Shown here piece after piece: positions 42,660-51,594 of a stretch of DNA of 60,003 bases. How positions within the stretch are numbered: position 1 is the first letter of the stretch; each line of letters opens with the position of its first letter. The DNA is taken from assembly GCF_028682175.1 (NCBI RefSeq), contig NZ_JANHKS010000035.1, positions 1 through 60,003 on the forward strand, read 5' to 3'. A program made the position numbers and the translations under genes. Origin of the DNA: Pseudomonas putida (lineage in GTDB: Bacteria > Pseudomonadota > Gammaproteobacteria > Pseudomonadales > Pseudomonadaceae). The notes beneath the pieces were generated by a model, which saw only the letters and a list, made by a program, of their open reading frames with translations, was not told where the DNA came from and made no database searches.

Positions 42660-45635
42660 ATGCCCAAAGGATTGAAACGCGCCATTGGCGCCTTGCTGGC
42701 CGTCTTCGCCATCTACAGCATGCTGGGCTTCTTCATTTTGCCCGGCATCGCCCTGCGGGTGATCAACCAGCAACTGGCGCAATATTCCACCGAGCCTGCA
42801 AAACTCGAGCGCCTGGAGCTCAACCCCTACACACTGGAGGTGACGCTCTGGGGCCTGAACATCGGCGCACCGGGCAAGGAGCAGATCGGTTTCGAACGGC
42901 TCTACGCGAACCTGCAGATCGACAGCCTGTGGACCAAGGCGCTGCATCTGGCGGCCGTGCACCTGGACAAACCCAAGACCGAGGTGCTGTTTTCCAAGGA
43001 CGGCAAACTCAACCTTGCCGGCCTGTTCAAACTGCCTGCGAGCGAACCCACCAAGCCTGACGAGCCGCCTGCCAAACCCTTCCCGCTACGCATCGACGCC
43101 ATCAGGCTGGCCGACGGTTACGTGCACTTCCAGGACCTGCGCCCAAGCGAGCCCATCGAGTTTCTCTACGACGCGCTCAACTTCGACCTGAAGAACCTCA
43201 GCACCCTGCCCGAAGACAACGCCGACATGACCCTGGTAGCCGCAGGCCCTGCGGGGGGGCAGATCGACTGGGTGGGCCGTATCAGCCTGGTGCCGATCTC
43301 CTCGGAGGGCACGCTGAAAATCACCGACGGCAAGATGAAAGCCTGGTGGCCTTACGTGCGCGACGCCCTGCCCCTGGTGCTCAAGGATGGCGTGCTGAGC
43401 CTCGAAACCCATTACAAGCTCAACCTGGCCAAGGAAACCGAACTGCTGCTGGACAAGACTTCACTGAAGGTCGCGCCCTTCGCCATCGACGCGCCGGACG
43501 GCCGCCCGTTGGCGCGCCTGAAGAATCTTGAAGTCAGCGACACCTCGATCGACCTCGCCAGGCAGTTGGTCACTGTCGGCAAGATTCGCAGTCAGGGCCT
43601 GGAAACCTGGGCCGCGCGGGAAGCCGATGGCGAACTGGACTGGCAGAAACTGTTTGCCAGCCAGCCGTCGAAATCCGAGCAGAAAAAAGCCGAGACCGAG
43701 AAAAAGCAGCCAGCCACCGCCAGCGGTGCCGAAACGACTGCCAGCCAGCCGGCAGCGCCGAGCAAGCCCTGGCAGGTGCTGTTGCGCGACATCCAACTGC
43801 GCGATTACCGCATTCATCTGGCAGACAAGGCGCCCAAGGAGCCGGTGGCATTGGAGGTCGGCCCGCTCAACCTGGACATGACCGGCTTCGACAGCCTCAA
43901 CAAGTCACCTTTCAACATCAAGCTCGACACGGGCCTGGGCAAGCAGGGCAAGGTCACCGCAGAAGGCCAGGTCAACCTCGCGCCGGTGTGGACCAAACTC
44001 AACGTCACCACCCGCGACATCGACCTGCGGGTGGCGCAATCCTATGTCACGCCGTTCATTCGCCTTGAAGTGCGCAGCGGCATGCTCAATTCCGATCTGG
44101 CCGTTGACCTGAAAAGCACCGAGCCGCTGGCGCTGGGCATCACCGGCAAGGCGCAGGTCGATCAGTTGCACACGCTCGATACCCTCAAGTCCCGGGACTT
44201 CGTCAAATGGCAGCGCCTGAATGTCGATGGCCTGAACTTCCAGCTCGGCGACAGTCTGAGCATTGCGACGATCAACCTCGACCAGCCCTACGCCCGCTTC
44301 ATGATCGCCGAAGACCGCACCACCAACATCGACGACCTGTTGATTCCGCAACCGGCCGATGGTGCGCCGGCCCCCGCGACGAAAGTGAAACCGGCTGCGC
44401 AGACCAAGACGGCACAAACTGCGGACAAACCGATGGGCATACACATCGGTCAGGTCAACATCAACAACGGCTCGGCCAATTTCGCCGACTTCAGTCTCAC
44501 CCCCAACTTCGCCACGGCGGTGCAACAGCTCAACGGTACCATCGGCACCCTGGATAACCGCCAGGACAAACCGGCGCCTGTGGATATCAAGGGCAAGGTC
44601 GACCGCTATGCGCCTGTCACCATCAAGGGCGCGCTCAACCCGTTCAACCCGCTGGCCAGCCTGGACATCGCCACCAGCTTCAAGCGTGTCGAACTGACCA
44701 CCCTCACCCCCTACTCCGGCAAGTTTGCGGGGTATCGCATTCGCAAGGGCCGGTTGAACCTGGACCTGCATTACCTGATCACCAAAGGTCAGCTAAAGGC
44801 CGAGAACAAGGTGGTGGTCGAGCAACTGCAACTCGGTGAGAAAGTCGACAGCCCCGACGCGGTGAACCTGCCGCTGAAACTGGCGATTGCCCTGCTCAAG
44901 GACGTCGATGGCAAGATTTCCATCGAGCTGCCTGTGACCGGGGACCTGAACAATCCGCAATTCAGCGTGATGCCCATTGTCTGGCAGACGCTGCGCAACC
45001 TGATCGTCAAGGCTGCGGCCGCACCCTTCAAGCTGATTGGCGGGCTCATCAGTGGCGGTGGCTCGGAAGACTTGGGCACGGTGGCCTTCGCGGCGGGCTC
45101 CGATGAGCTGAGCCCGGAGGCGCAGGCGTCGCTGGACAAACTCGCCCAGGCCCTGCAGAAACGCCCGACGCTGCGGCTGGAAATCGAAGGGACCAGCGCC
45201 GAGGCCAGCGATGGTCCGCTGATTGCCCAGCAGCGGCTGGAGCGTGAGTACCAGAGCACGTATTACAAGATCCTGCAGCGTCGTGGCGACAAGGTTCCGG
45301 CCCAGGCGGCGGACCTGAAGGTGCCTGACGATGAAAAAGCGCCGATGCTGGACGGGATCTATCGTACCCGGCTCAAGCAGCAGCCACCGGCCGAGTGGGT
45401 CGATCTTGGCAAGGAAGAGCGCCAGAACAAACTGCGCGAGGCGGTGCTCAAATCCTGGAGTTCCAGCGCCCTGCTGCTGCGCCAGCTCGGCCAGGCCCGT
45501 GCCGGCAGCATCAAGGACTATCTGGTGGACAAGGGACAATTGGCCGATGACCGGGTCTATTTCGTCGATGCCGCCCTCGGCCAACCGGAAAAAGACGGCC
45601 GCGTCATCAGCCCCCTGCATCTGGACAGCGAGTAA
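42660..45635 (+). CDS. DUF748 (AsmA-like) envelope protein
   Basis: Large 991-residue envelope protein: one N-terminal membrane helix (about 8-30), then repeated beta-rich DUF748 modules typical of AsmA-like proteins, interrupted by two Ala/Lys/Thr-rich linkers (about residues 340-375 and 580-600). The C-terminal ~170 residues include an OmpA-like stretch (VAFAAGSDELSPEAQASLDKLAQ, split near 805-830). AsmA-like proteins are linked to lipid transport between membranes; whether this one does so is inference. ATG 42660 follows a GAGAGAG site. It is 6 bp before the DUF2845 gene. Confidence 0.85.
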   Translation: MPKGLKRAIGALLAVFAIYSMLGFFILPGIALRVINQQLAQYSTEPAKLERLELNPYTLEVTLWGLNIGAPGKEQIGFERLYANLQIDSLWTKALHLAAVHLDKPKTEVLFSKDGKLNLAGLFKLPASEPTKPDEPPAKPFPLRIDAIRLADGYVHFQDLRPSEPIEFLYDALNFDLKNLSTLPEDNADMTLVAAGPAGGQIDWVGRISLVPISSEGTLKITDGKMKAWWPYVRDALPLVLKDGVLSLETHYKLNLAKETELLLDKTSLKVAPFAIDAPDGRPLARLKNLEVSDTSIDLARQLVTVGKIRSQGLETWAAREADGELDWQKLFASQPSKSEQKKAETEKKQPATASGAETTASQPAAPSKPWQVLLRDIQLRDYRIHLADKAPKEPVALEVGPLNLDMTGFDSLNKSPFNIKLDTGLGKQGKVTAEGQVNLAPVWTKLNVTTRDIDLRVAQSYVTPFIRLEVRSGMLNSDLAVDLKSTEPLALGITGKAQVDQLHTLDTLKSRDFVKWQRLNVDGLNFQLGDSLSIATINLDQPYARFMIAEDRTTNIDDLLIPQPADGAPAPATKVKPAAQTKTAQTADKPMGIHIGQVNINNGSANFADFSLTPNFATAVQQLNGTIGTLDNRQDKPAPVDIKGKVDRYAPVTIKGALNPFNPLASLDIATSFKRVELTTLTPYSGKFAGYRIRKGRLNLDLHYLITKGQLKAENKVVVEQLQLGEKVDSPDAVNLPLKLAIALLKDVDGKISIELPVTGDLNNPQFSVMPIVWQTLRNLIVKAAAAPFKLIGGLISGGGSEDLGTVAFAAGSDELSPEAQASLDKLAQALQKRPTLRLEIEGTSAEASDGPLIAQQRLEREYQSTYYKILQRRGDKVPAQAADLKVPDDEKAPMLDGIYRTRLKQQPPAEWVDLGKEERQNKLREAVLKSWSSSALLLRQLGQARAGSIKDYLVDKGQLADDRVYFVDAALGQPEKDGRVISPLHLDSE

Positions 45636-45641
45636 CGACAC

Positions 45642-45953
45642 TTGAAAAGCGTTTTGACAAGATGCATCGCGATGATCGGCCTCGCCGCACTGAGCGACCT
45701 GAGCCAGGCGGACACCTTGCGTTGTGGCAGCCAGCTGATCAGCGCTGGCGACCGAATGTTCGAAGTGCAGCAGAAATGCGGCCAGCCGATCAGCCAGGAC
45801 ATCATCGGCTACAAAGAGACGGTGAACCACTTCCGCCAGGTCGATCAGGTGCAGGTTCAGGAATGGATCTACGGCCCGAACAACGGGATGTATCAGTACC
45901 TGCGGTTCGAGGGTGGACGGTTGATAAGGATCGACAGCAAGCGCGGTAAGTGA
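45642..45953 (+). CDS. DUF2845 domain secreted protein
   Basis: 103-residue periplasmic protein: signal peptide (MKSVLTRCIAMIGLAALSDL, cleavage near SQA-DT) and a DUF2845 core with paired cysteines (TLRCGSQLIS and VQQKCGQP) and a YLRFEGGRLIRID ending. The start is a TTG at 45642, which gives the basic residue needed before the hydrophobic core; an ATG at 45672 would truncate the signal. It starts 6 bp after the DUF748 stop, so the two are an operon. Function unknown. Confidence 0.82.
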   Translation: MKSVLTRCIAMIGLAALSDLSQADTLRCGSQLISAGDRMFEVQQKCGQPISQDIIGYKETVNHFRQVDQVQVQEWIYGPNNGMYQYLRFEGGRLIRIDSKRGK

Positions 45954-45998
45954 TCCGGGAGGCGCGACCGACACCGGATATCGGATCACCTATAAAAC

Positions 45999-46069
45999 CG
46001 TAGCAGTCCGGCTTGCCGGCGATGGCGATCTCGAAGGCGCCCCCGCCGGCAAGCCGTGCTGCTACGGGG
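45999..46069. repeat. REP pair with mixed arms
   Basis: The left arm is CCGTAGCAGTCCGGCTTGCC, the right arm the inverted CCGTAGCAGCACGGCTTGCC. It is the first of three REP units in the 313-bp gap before lapC, which holds no gene. Confidence 0.85.
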
Positions 46070-46106
46070 ACCGCGCCGAGTCCGGGATATCGGATCGCCC
46101 GCACAA

Positions 46107-46169
46107 TACGGCTTGCTGGCGATGGCGGTTTCGATGGCGCCATCGCCGGCGAGCCGGACTGCTACGGGG
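46107..46169. repeat. Decayed REP pair
   Basis: The left arm is degenerate (ATACGGCTTGCTGGCGATGG); the right arm is the inverted CCGTAGCAGTCCGGC-type. Confidence 0.7.
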
Positions 46170-46207
46170 ACCGCGTCGAGCCCCGGGTTCAGGATTGTTC
46201 GCGGAAC

Positions 46208-46235
46208 CGTAGCAGCACGGCTTGCCGGCGGGGCG
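46208..46235. repeat. Single REP arm
   Basis: CCGTAGCAGCACGGCTTGCC followed by GGCGGGG, directly after the lapC 3' end on the other strand. Confidence 0.75.
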
Positions 46236-46266
46236 ATTTTGGGTGCGCCGCCGGCGGGTCTGGCGA

Positions 46267-47640
46267 TCAGCGCTCGTGCAGGGCTTCGGCGCGGGCCTTG
46301 AGGACGGGCTTGAGCAGGTAGCTGAGGATGGTCTTCTTGCCGGTGATGATGTCCACCGAGGCAACCATGCCCGGGATGATCAGCAACGGATGATCGTCAG
46401 TACCCAGGTGGCTACGGTCGGTACGCAGCTTGATGACATAGAACGTGTTCTTCTTCTCTTCATCCTGAATGGTGTCAGCGCCGATCTGTTCCAGCTTGCC
46501 TTTGAGGCCACCGTAAATGGTGTAGTCATAGGCGGTGAACTTGATCATCGCTTCCTGGCCCGGATGCAGGAACGCAATGTCCTGCGGACGAATGCGTGCT
46601 TCCACCAGCAGCGTGTCATCCAGCGGCACGATTTCGGCGATGTCGCTGCCCGGCTGGATCACACCACCCACGGTGTTGACCAGCATCTGCTTGACGATAC
46701 CGCGCACCGGCGAGGTGACCATGGTGCGGTTGACCCGGTCTTCCAGGCCCTTGGCCGTGGACTGCGCCTTGGACAGGTTGGTACGGGCTTCGTTGAGCTG
46801 AGTCAGAGCGTCACTGCGGAACTTGCCGCGAGTCTCGTCGATCTTGCGCTGAACCTCGGCGATGGCCGCCTGGGCCCGAGGGATCGCCAGGGTAGTGCCG
46901 TCCAGCTGGCCGCGGGTTTCAACTTCGGAGCGCTTGAGCCGCAGGATATCCACCGGCGATACCGCACCCTGAGCCACCAGTGGCTCGGACATGCCGATCT
47001 CCTGACGCAACAGGTTCAGGCTGTTGCGGTACTGCTCCTGCTTGGAGCCGAACTCGCGCAGTTCCTGCTGGCGCTGAATCAGTTGCTGTTGCAGGCCGCC
47101 CACTTCGTCCACCAGTTGCTGACGACGGCTCTGATACAGCGACTCTTCGTTGGCCGCCTGCTTGGGCGCGGACTTGCGAGCTTCCGGGCTGATGTTCAGC
47201 GGACGGTCATCGACCTCGGCACTCAGACGCTCGACGCGCAGCTCCATGGCCACGCGATCAGCTTCGGTTTCGCCGACGTTGGATGCAAAGCGCGTGTCGT
47301 CCAGGCGAATCAACGGTGCGCCAGCTTCCACGATCTCGCCGTCACGGGCGTAGATCTGCGCGACAATGCCGCCCTCAAGGTTCTGGATTTTCTGGATCTT
47401 GGTCGAAGGAATCGCCTTGCCTTCACCCTTGGTCACTTCGTCGATCACCGCGAAGTTGGCCCACAGCACCAGGAACACGAAAAACAGGATGACCGACCAG
47501 ATGGTGATACGCACGATACGCGGTGCGTCATCGACCAGGGCTTTCTTGACTTCGGGCATCGGCTGGCCGTCGAGCGATGGCGAGCCCTTGAAGTAGCCGA
47601 AGATACCGCCGCCGGAGTTTGGACCCGATTTAAGCAACAC
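46267..47640 (-). CDS. lapC: Type I secretion membrane fusion protein, LapC-like (HlyD family)
   Basis: Periplasmic adaptor linking the LapB ATPase to the outer-membrane LapE channel for adhesin export. The 457 residues show a single membrane helix (about 46-70, WSVILFFVFLVLWANFAVI), an HlyD N-terminal barrel with GKAIPSTKIQKIQNLEGGIV, a long coiled coil (about 130-300, Gln/Arg/Glu-rich) and the C-terminal barrel (GQEAMIKFTAYDYTIYGGL). The start is a GTG at 47640 with AAGGGG upstream; it overlaps lapB by 11 bp. The paralogous mapC of another adhesin system is an alternative name. Confidence 0.9.
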   Translation of the reverse strand: MLLKSGPNSGGGIFGYFKGSPSLDGQPMPEVKKALVDDAPRIVRITIWSVILFFVFLVLWANFAVIDEVTKGEGKAIPSTKIQKIQNLEGGIVAQIYARDGEIVEAGAPLIRLDDTRFASNVGETEADRVAMELRVERLSAEVDDRPLNISPEARKSAPKQAANEESLYQSRRQQLVDEVGGLQQQLIQRQQELREFGSKQEQYRNSLNLLRQEIGMSEPLVAQGAVSPVDILRLKRSEVETRGQLDGTTLAIPRAQAAIAEVQRKIDETRGKFRSDALTQLNEARTNLSKAQSTAKGLEDRVNRTMVTSPVRGIVKQMLVNTVGGVIQPGSDIAEIVPLDDTLLVEARIRPQDIAFLHPGQEAMIKFTAYDYTIYGGLKGKLEQIGADTIQDEEKKNTFYVIKLRTDRSHLGTDDHPLLIIPGMVASVDIITGKKTILSYLLKPVLKARAEALHER

Positions 47641-49783
47641 TGATCTGCCCCTTCTTCAACGCTTCCATCACGGCGGCTTTCGGACCGTCGGCAAGAATCT
47701 GGCCACGGTCGATCACCAACAGGCGGTCCACCAGAGAGAGCAACGAGGCCCGGTGTGTCACAAGAATCACGGTCTTTTTCTCGATAACGGCTTGCAGACG
47801 CTGCTTGAGGCGCTCTTCACCGGTGTTGTCCATGGCGCTGGTCGGTTCGTCCAGCAGCAGAATCGGCGGGTTGAGCAACAGCGCACGGGCCAGGGCGACG
47901 TTCTGACGCTGGCCACCGGACAGGTTCTGGCCACGCTCGCCCACTTGCAGGTCGTAACCGAGCGGATGCAGGCGGGCAAATTCGTGCACGCCGGCAAGTT
48001 CGGCGGCTTGCAGGACCATCTCGTCATCGACGTAACGGGCGCCCGAAACCAGGTTGTCGCGCAGGGTACCAGCCAGCAGCTGGATATCCTGAGCGACGTA
48101 ACCGACGTTGTGGCGTAGTTCGCTGACGTCGATCTGGCGGATGTCCACACCGTCGACCAGCAGCGAGCCTTCATCCTGTTGATACAGGCCGACCAGCAGC
48201 TTGGCCAGGGAGCTTTTGCCTGAACCGCTGCGGCCGATGATGCCGACCTTCTCGCCCGGACGAATCACCAGGTTGATGTTCTTGAGGGCCAGTTGTTCCT
48301 GGTTCGGGTAGGTGAAATCGACCCCGCGGAATTCCATCGCGCCCTGCAGGACCTGACGGCTGAGTGGACGCTCCTCGAAGTTGCGCTCTTGCGGCAGCTC
48401 CATCATCTGGTCCACCGAAACCATGGTCACCTTGGCTTGCTGGTAACGGGTCAGCAGACCGGACAACTGCGCCAGCGGGCCCAGCGCGCGGCCACTGAGC
48501 ATGTAGCACGCCACCAGGCCGCCCATGCTGAGGTTGCCGTCGATGATCATGTAGACGCCGAAGCAGATCATGGCCACGCCAGCCAGTTGCTGGATAAGCA
48601 GGGTCAGGTTCATGGCCAGGCCAGACAGAATCTTGACTCGCAGCTCAAGACGGCTGAGGGTGCCGATGGTCTGTTCCCAGTGGTACTGACGCTCGCTCTC
48701 GGCGTTGTTGACCTTGACCGCATCGAGCCCGGCGAGGGTTTCGATCAGGCTCGACTGGCGCTCGGCGCCCAGCGCCATGGTGCGCTCCAGCGTTGCGGTC
48801 AACGGCTTTTGCAGGAAATGGCCAATGCCCAGCGCCAGCGGGAACGCGACGATCGGAATCCACACCAGATGCCCGCCCAGCAGCGCGATCACCAGCAGGA
48901 TGATCAGGGTGAACGGCAGATCGATGAGGCTGGTCAGGGTCAGCGACGTCAAGAAGTCGCGCATGCCCTGGAACTCATGAATGTTCTGGGCATAGCTGCC
49001 GACCCGCGCCGGACGGAACTTCATCGCCATGCCGACGATACGTTCGAACAGGGTCGCGGAAATGATCAGGTCGGTCTTCTTGCCGGCAAGGTCCAGGCAC
49101 AAGCTGCGCAGGCCCTTGAGCAAGAGGTCGAACAGGTAGGCGCCACAGATACCGGCCGCCAGCACCCACAGGGTTGCGGTGGCCTGGTTGGGCACCACGC
49201 GGTCGTAGACGTTCATCACGAACAGCGGTGCAGCCAGCGCGATCAGGTTGATCACGAAGCTGGCAGCGATCGCATCGGCGTACAGCCAGCGCGACAGCTT
49301 GAGGGTGTCTTTGAACCAGGAACGCGCGCGAGGAATCAGCGAGCCCATGGTCACGTCAAATTTGTGTTGCGGTTGGGCAAAGAACACTTTGCCACTGTAA
49401 TCCTTGGCCAGCGCTTCACGCTCGACCGTCACTTCGCCGCCGTCGCTTTCGCTGATCAGCAGCCGTGCAACATCACCATTCCATCCCAGCAGAACGGCGC
49501 AGCGGCCTTCTTTAAGGAGAAGCATGGCGGGCAAGGCGATTTCAGGGATCTGTTCCAGCTTGCGGACCAGAAGACGCCCCTGCAAACCGGCGCGAGCCGC
49601 AGCACGGGGCAGCAGCTCGGCGCTCAGGCGCTGGTCGGGCAACGGCAGGCCGGTGCTCAACATCGCCCGGCTCGCCGGTTTTTGATGCAAGGCGCAGAGT
49701 GTCAGCAGACCATCGAGCAACGGATCATCATGCTGACTACGCGGATCATGACCTAGTAGGGCAGAAGGTAATTCCAAGTCCAC
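47630..49783 (-). CDS. lapB: Type I secretion ABC transporter, LapB-like
   Basis: Inner-membrane exporter ATPase for the giant adhesin. The 717-residue protein has an N-terminal C39-peptidase-like domain (about 15-140) without the catalytic cysteine, as in RTX exporters; a six-helix membrane domain (about 160-450); and an ATPase domain with Walker A GRSGSGKSS (near 517), signature LSGGQRQ and Walker B ILLLDEPTSAMD. The GTG at 49783 is preferred over a TTG at 49804, which lacks a ribosome binding site. It is the middle gene of lapE-lapB-lapC. Confidence 0.9.
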   Translation of the reverse strand: MDLELPSALLGHDPRSQHDDPLLDGLLTLCALHQKPASRAMLSTGLPLPDQRLSAELLPRAAARAGLQGRLLVRKLEQIPEIALPAMLLLKEGRCAVLLGWNGDVARLLISESDGGEVTVEREALAKDYSGKVFFAQPQHKFDVTMGSLIPRARSWFKDTLKLSRWLYADAIAASFVINLIALAAPLFVMNVYDRVVPNQATATLWVLAAGICGAYLFDLLLKGLRSLCLDLAGKKTDLIISATLFERIVGMAMKFRPARVGSYAQNIHEFQGMRDFLTSLTLTSLIDLPFTLIILLVIALLGGHLVWIPIVAFPLALGIGHFLQKPLTATLERTMALGAERQSSLIETLAGLDAVKVNNAESERQYHWEQTIGTLSRLELRVKILSGLAMNLTLLIQQLAGVAMICFGVYMIIDGNLSMGGLVACYMLSGRALGPLAQLSGLLTRYQQAKVTMVSVDQMMELPQERNFEERPLSRQVLQGAMEFRGVDFTYPNQEQLALKNINLVIRPGEKVGIIGRSGSGKSSLAKLLVGLYQQDEGSLLVDGVDIRQIDVSELRHNVGYVAQDIQLLAGTLRDNLVSGARYVDDEMVLQAAELAGVHEFARLHPLGYDLQVGERGQNLSGGQRQNVALARALLLNPPILLLDEPTSAMDNTGEERLKQRLQAVIEKKTVILVTHRASLLSLVDRLLVIDRGQILADGPKAAVMEALKKGQISVA

Positions 49784-49842
49784 GCTGACACTCTCTTTAA
49801 GCAATTAAAAGAATCTGGCGCCTGACGCGAGCGCGTCAAGAA

Positions 49843-51192
49843 TCAGTTCATACCCGGCAGTTTGACTGTCGGCTTTATATCATTCTGCACAACCGATGCC
49901 AGCGGAGCCACTACGCCCTGACTTTTCAGCAGGGTGCCGATGTCAGCCTGAATGCGGTACTGGGTGTAGGTTTTCAGGCTCTGCAGCTGCACCAGACGCT
50001 GTTGCGCGGTGAACAGCTCGTTCTCGCTGTCCAGCAGGTCGAGCAGGGTACGCTCTCCGAGGCTGAATTGCTGCTGATACGACGTACGGACGCTGGTGGC
50101 CCGATCAACGTACTGCTGAGCGATAGGCACTTGTTGGGAAGCGTTGTTGTAGGCGTTCCAGGCCAGGCCCAGTTCTTCGTTCAACTGACGCAGTGCGTTG
50201 TTGCGGATATCCAGTGCCTGGCTGGCCAGGTAGGACTTGGACGACAGGTCGGCCTTGTTGCTGCCACCGGCATACAGGTTGAACTGCATGCGCACCATCG
50301 CTTCCCAGCCATTATTGTGGCCTTCGTCGCCACCGACGTTGTTGTCGGCGTTGCGACCCAGGTCGAAGTCGAAACGTGGGTAGAAAGAGGACTTGGCAGC
50401 GTCGTACTGTTTCTCGGCAGCAGCGATGTCAGATTCGGCCGAACGCAGCACAGGGCTGTTCTCGAGCATCTGACGGCGAGCTTCTTCCAGATCCGCCGGC
50501 ATCAGGGCGAACGGCGCCGGCTTTTCCAGTTGATCAGGCAACTGACCGATGGCGCTCAGGTAGTTGGTCTGGGCGTCGGCCAGGTTGGTCTGCTCGGTGA
50601 TCAGGTTGTTCTGGGCCTGAGCCAGACGGGCATCGGCCTGATCCATATCTGCCATTCGTCCGACACCGCGGCTGGTGCGCAACTTGATCTGGTCGTAGAT
50701 ACGTTCGTGACTTTTAAGGTTTTCCTGCGCCAGGCGAACCATCTCGCGCTGGGTAAGAACATCGATATAGACCTGCGCAACTGTCAGCGCAGTACGCTCG
50801 GAGGTGTTGAGCAAAGAGTAACCGCGCGAGTTTGCGGTGGCTTGTTGACGCCCAACTTCGTTACTTGTCGCAAACCCGTCGAATAGCATTTGACGCAAAC
50901 GGATGGCAGACTCGCCGCGGTTCAGCGTCTGCCAATGATTGTTGTCATTCTGCGCACGCGTCGTTGGCGTGTCCGAACCCGCTCTGCCGTACCCCGCCGT
51001 GACATCCACACGAGGCAGGTAACCACCCTTGGCCGCACGGACTGCATAGTCCTGGGCAATGCGGGCGTTGACGCCTGCCTGCACCTCGGGATGAACGTCC
51101 ATGGCCTTCTGCATGGCTTCTGGCAAGGTTTGTGCCTGCGCAAAGCCGACGGAGAGAACGAAAGGTACAGCGGTGAGGAGTTGCACTCGCAT
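49843..51192 (-). CDS. lapE: TolC-family outer-membrane channel, LapE-like
   Basis: Outer-membrane exit channel of the adhesin type I secretion system. The 449-residue protein has a signal peptide (MRVQLLTAVPFVLSVGFAQA), then two OEP repeats typical of TolC with long helices (RLAQAQNNLITEQTNLADAQ; VPIAQQYVDRATSVRTSYQQ) and the conserved EQLFSLGERTLLDLLDSENEL-type motif. The start at 51192 matches the signal; the longer open frame upstream is promoter DNA. It is the first gene of lapEBC, divergent from the adhesin. Confidence 0.92.
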   Translation of the reverse strand: MRVQLLTAVPFVLSVGFAQAQTLPEAMQKAMDVHPEVQAGVNARIAQDYAVRAAKGGYLPRVDVTAGYGRAGSDTPTTRAQNDNNHWQTLNRGESAIRLRQMLFDGFATSNEVGRQQATANSRGYSLLNTSERTALTVAQVYIDVLTQREMVRLAQENLKSHERIYDQIKLRTSRGVGRMADMDQADARLAQAQNNLITEQTNLADAQTNYLSAIGQLPDQLEKPAPFALMPADLEEARRQMLENSPVLRSAESDIAAAEKQYDAAKSSFYPRFDFDLGRNADNNVGGDEGHNNGWEAMVRMQFNLYAGGSNKADLSSKSYLASQALDIRNNALRQLNEELGLAWNAYNNASQQVPIAQQYVDRATSVRTSYQQQFSLGERTLLDLLDSENELFTAQQRLVQLQSLKTYTQYRIQADIGTLLKSQGVVAPLASVVQNDIKPTVKLPGMN

Positions 51193-51384
51193 TTTGTTTA
51201 CTTCCCGAGAACGTACTTGTTCGAAAACGCAGCATTCACTGCTGCATTGCATGAGAGTCATGAAGGAGATCGGCGGAGTCACGTTGTTCTGAAGGGCGTC
51301 TGGGAGCGAACAACCGAAATACACGATCTCAGAAAATATCAATGTGACATTACGGAAGCGATTGTTTAGGATGGCGCGGAATAG

Positions 51385-51488
51385 GTCAATAGTTTGGCAT
51401 AAAGTTAATGCCTGACCTTGAAAATAGCAGTTAATAAATTGACGTCAAATAATTAACAATAACTAAATCAAATACTTATTTAATTGAC
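51385..51488. promoter_or_regulatory. Cluster of four FleQ-like boxes between lapE and the adhesin gene
   Basis: Against the FleQ consensus GTCAATAAATTGAC, 51430-51443 (GTTAATAAATTGAC) matches 13 of 14, 51385-51398 and 51444-51457 match 11, and 51475-51488 matches 10. The second and third abut exactly. FleQ is the c-di-GMP-responsive regulator of adhesin and flagellar genes in pseudomonads. The 402-bp intergenic region is distinctly A/T-rich and contains no gene. Confidence 0.65.
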
Positions 51489-51594
51489 GCCAAAGTTTTG
51501 TAGTTACTGAACACCCCAATACGAATCGGCATCCCTTAGTGACCAGTCGGCATGACGGATACCAACTGAACGGTAAACTCGGAGAGTCACCCCC

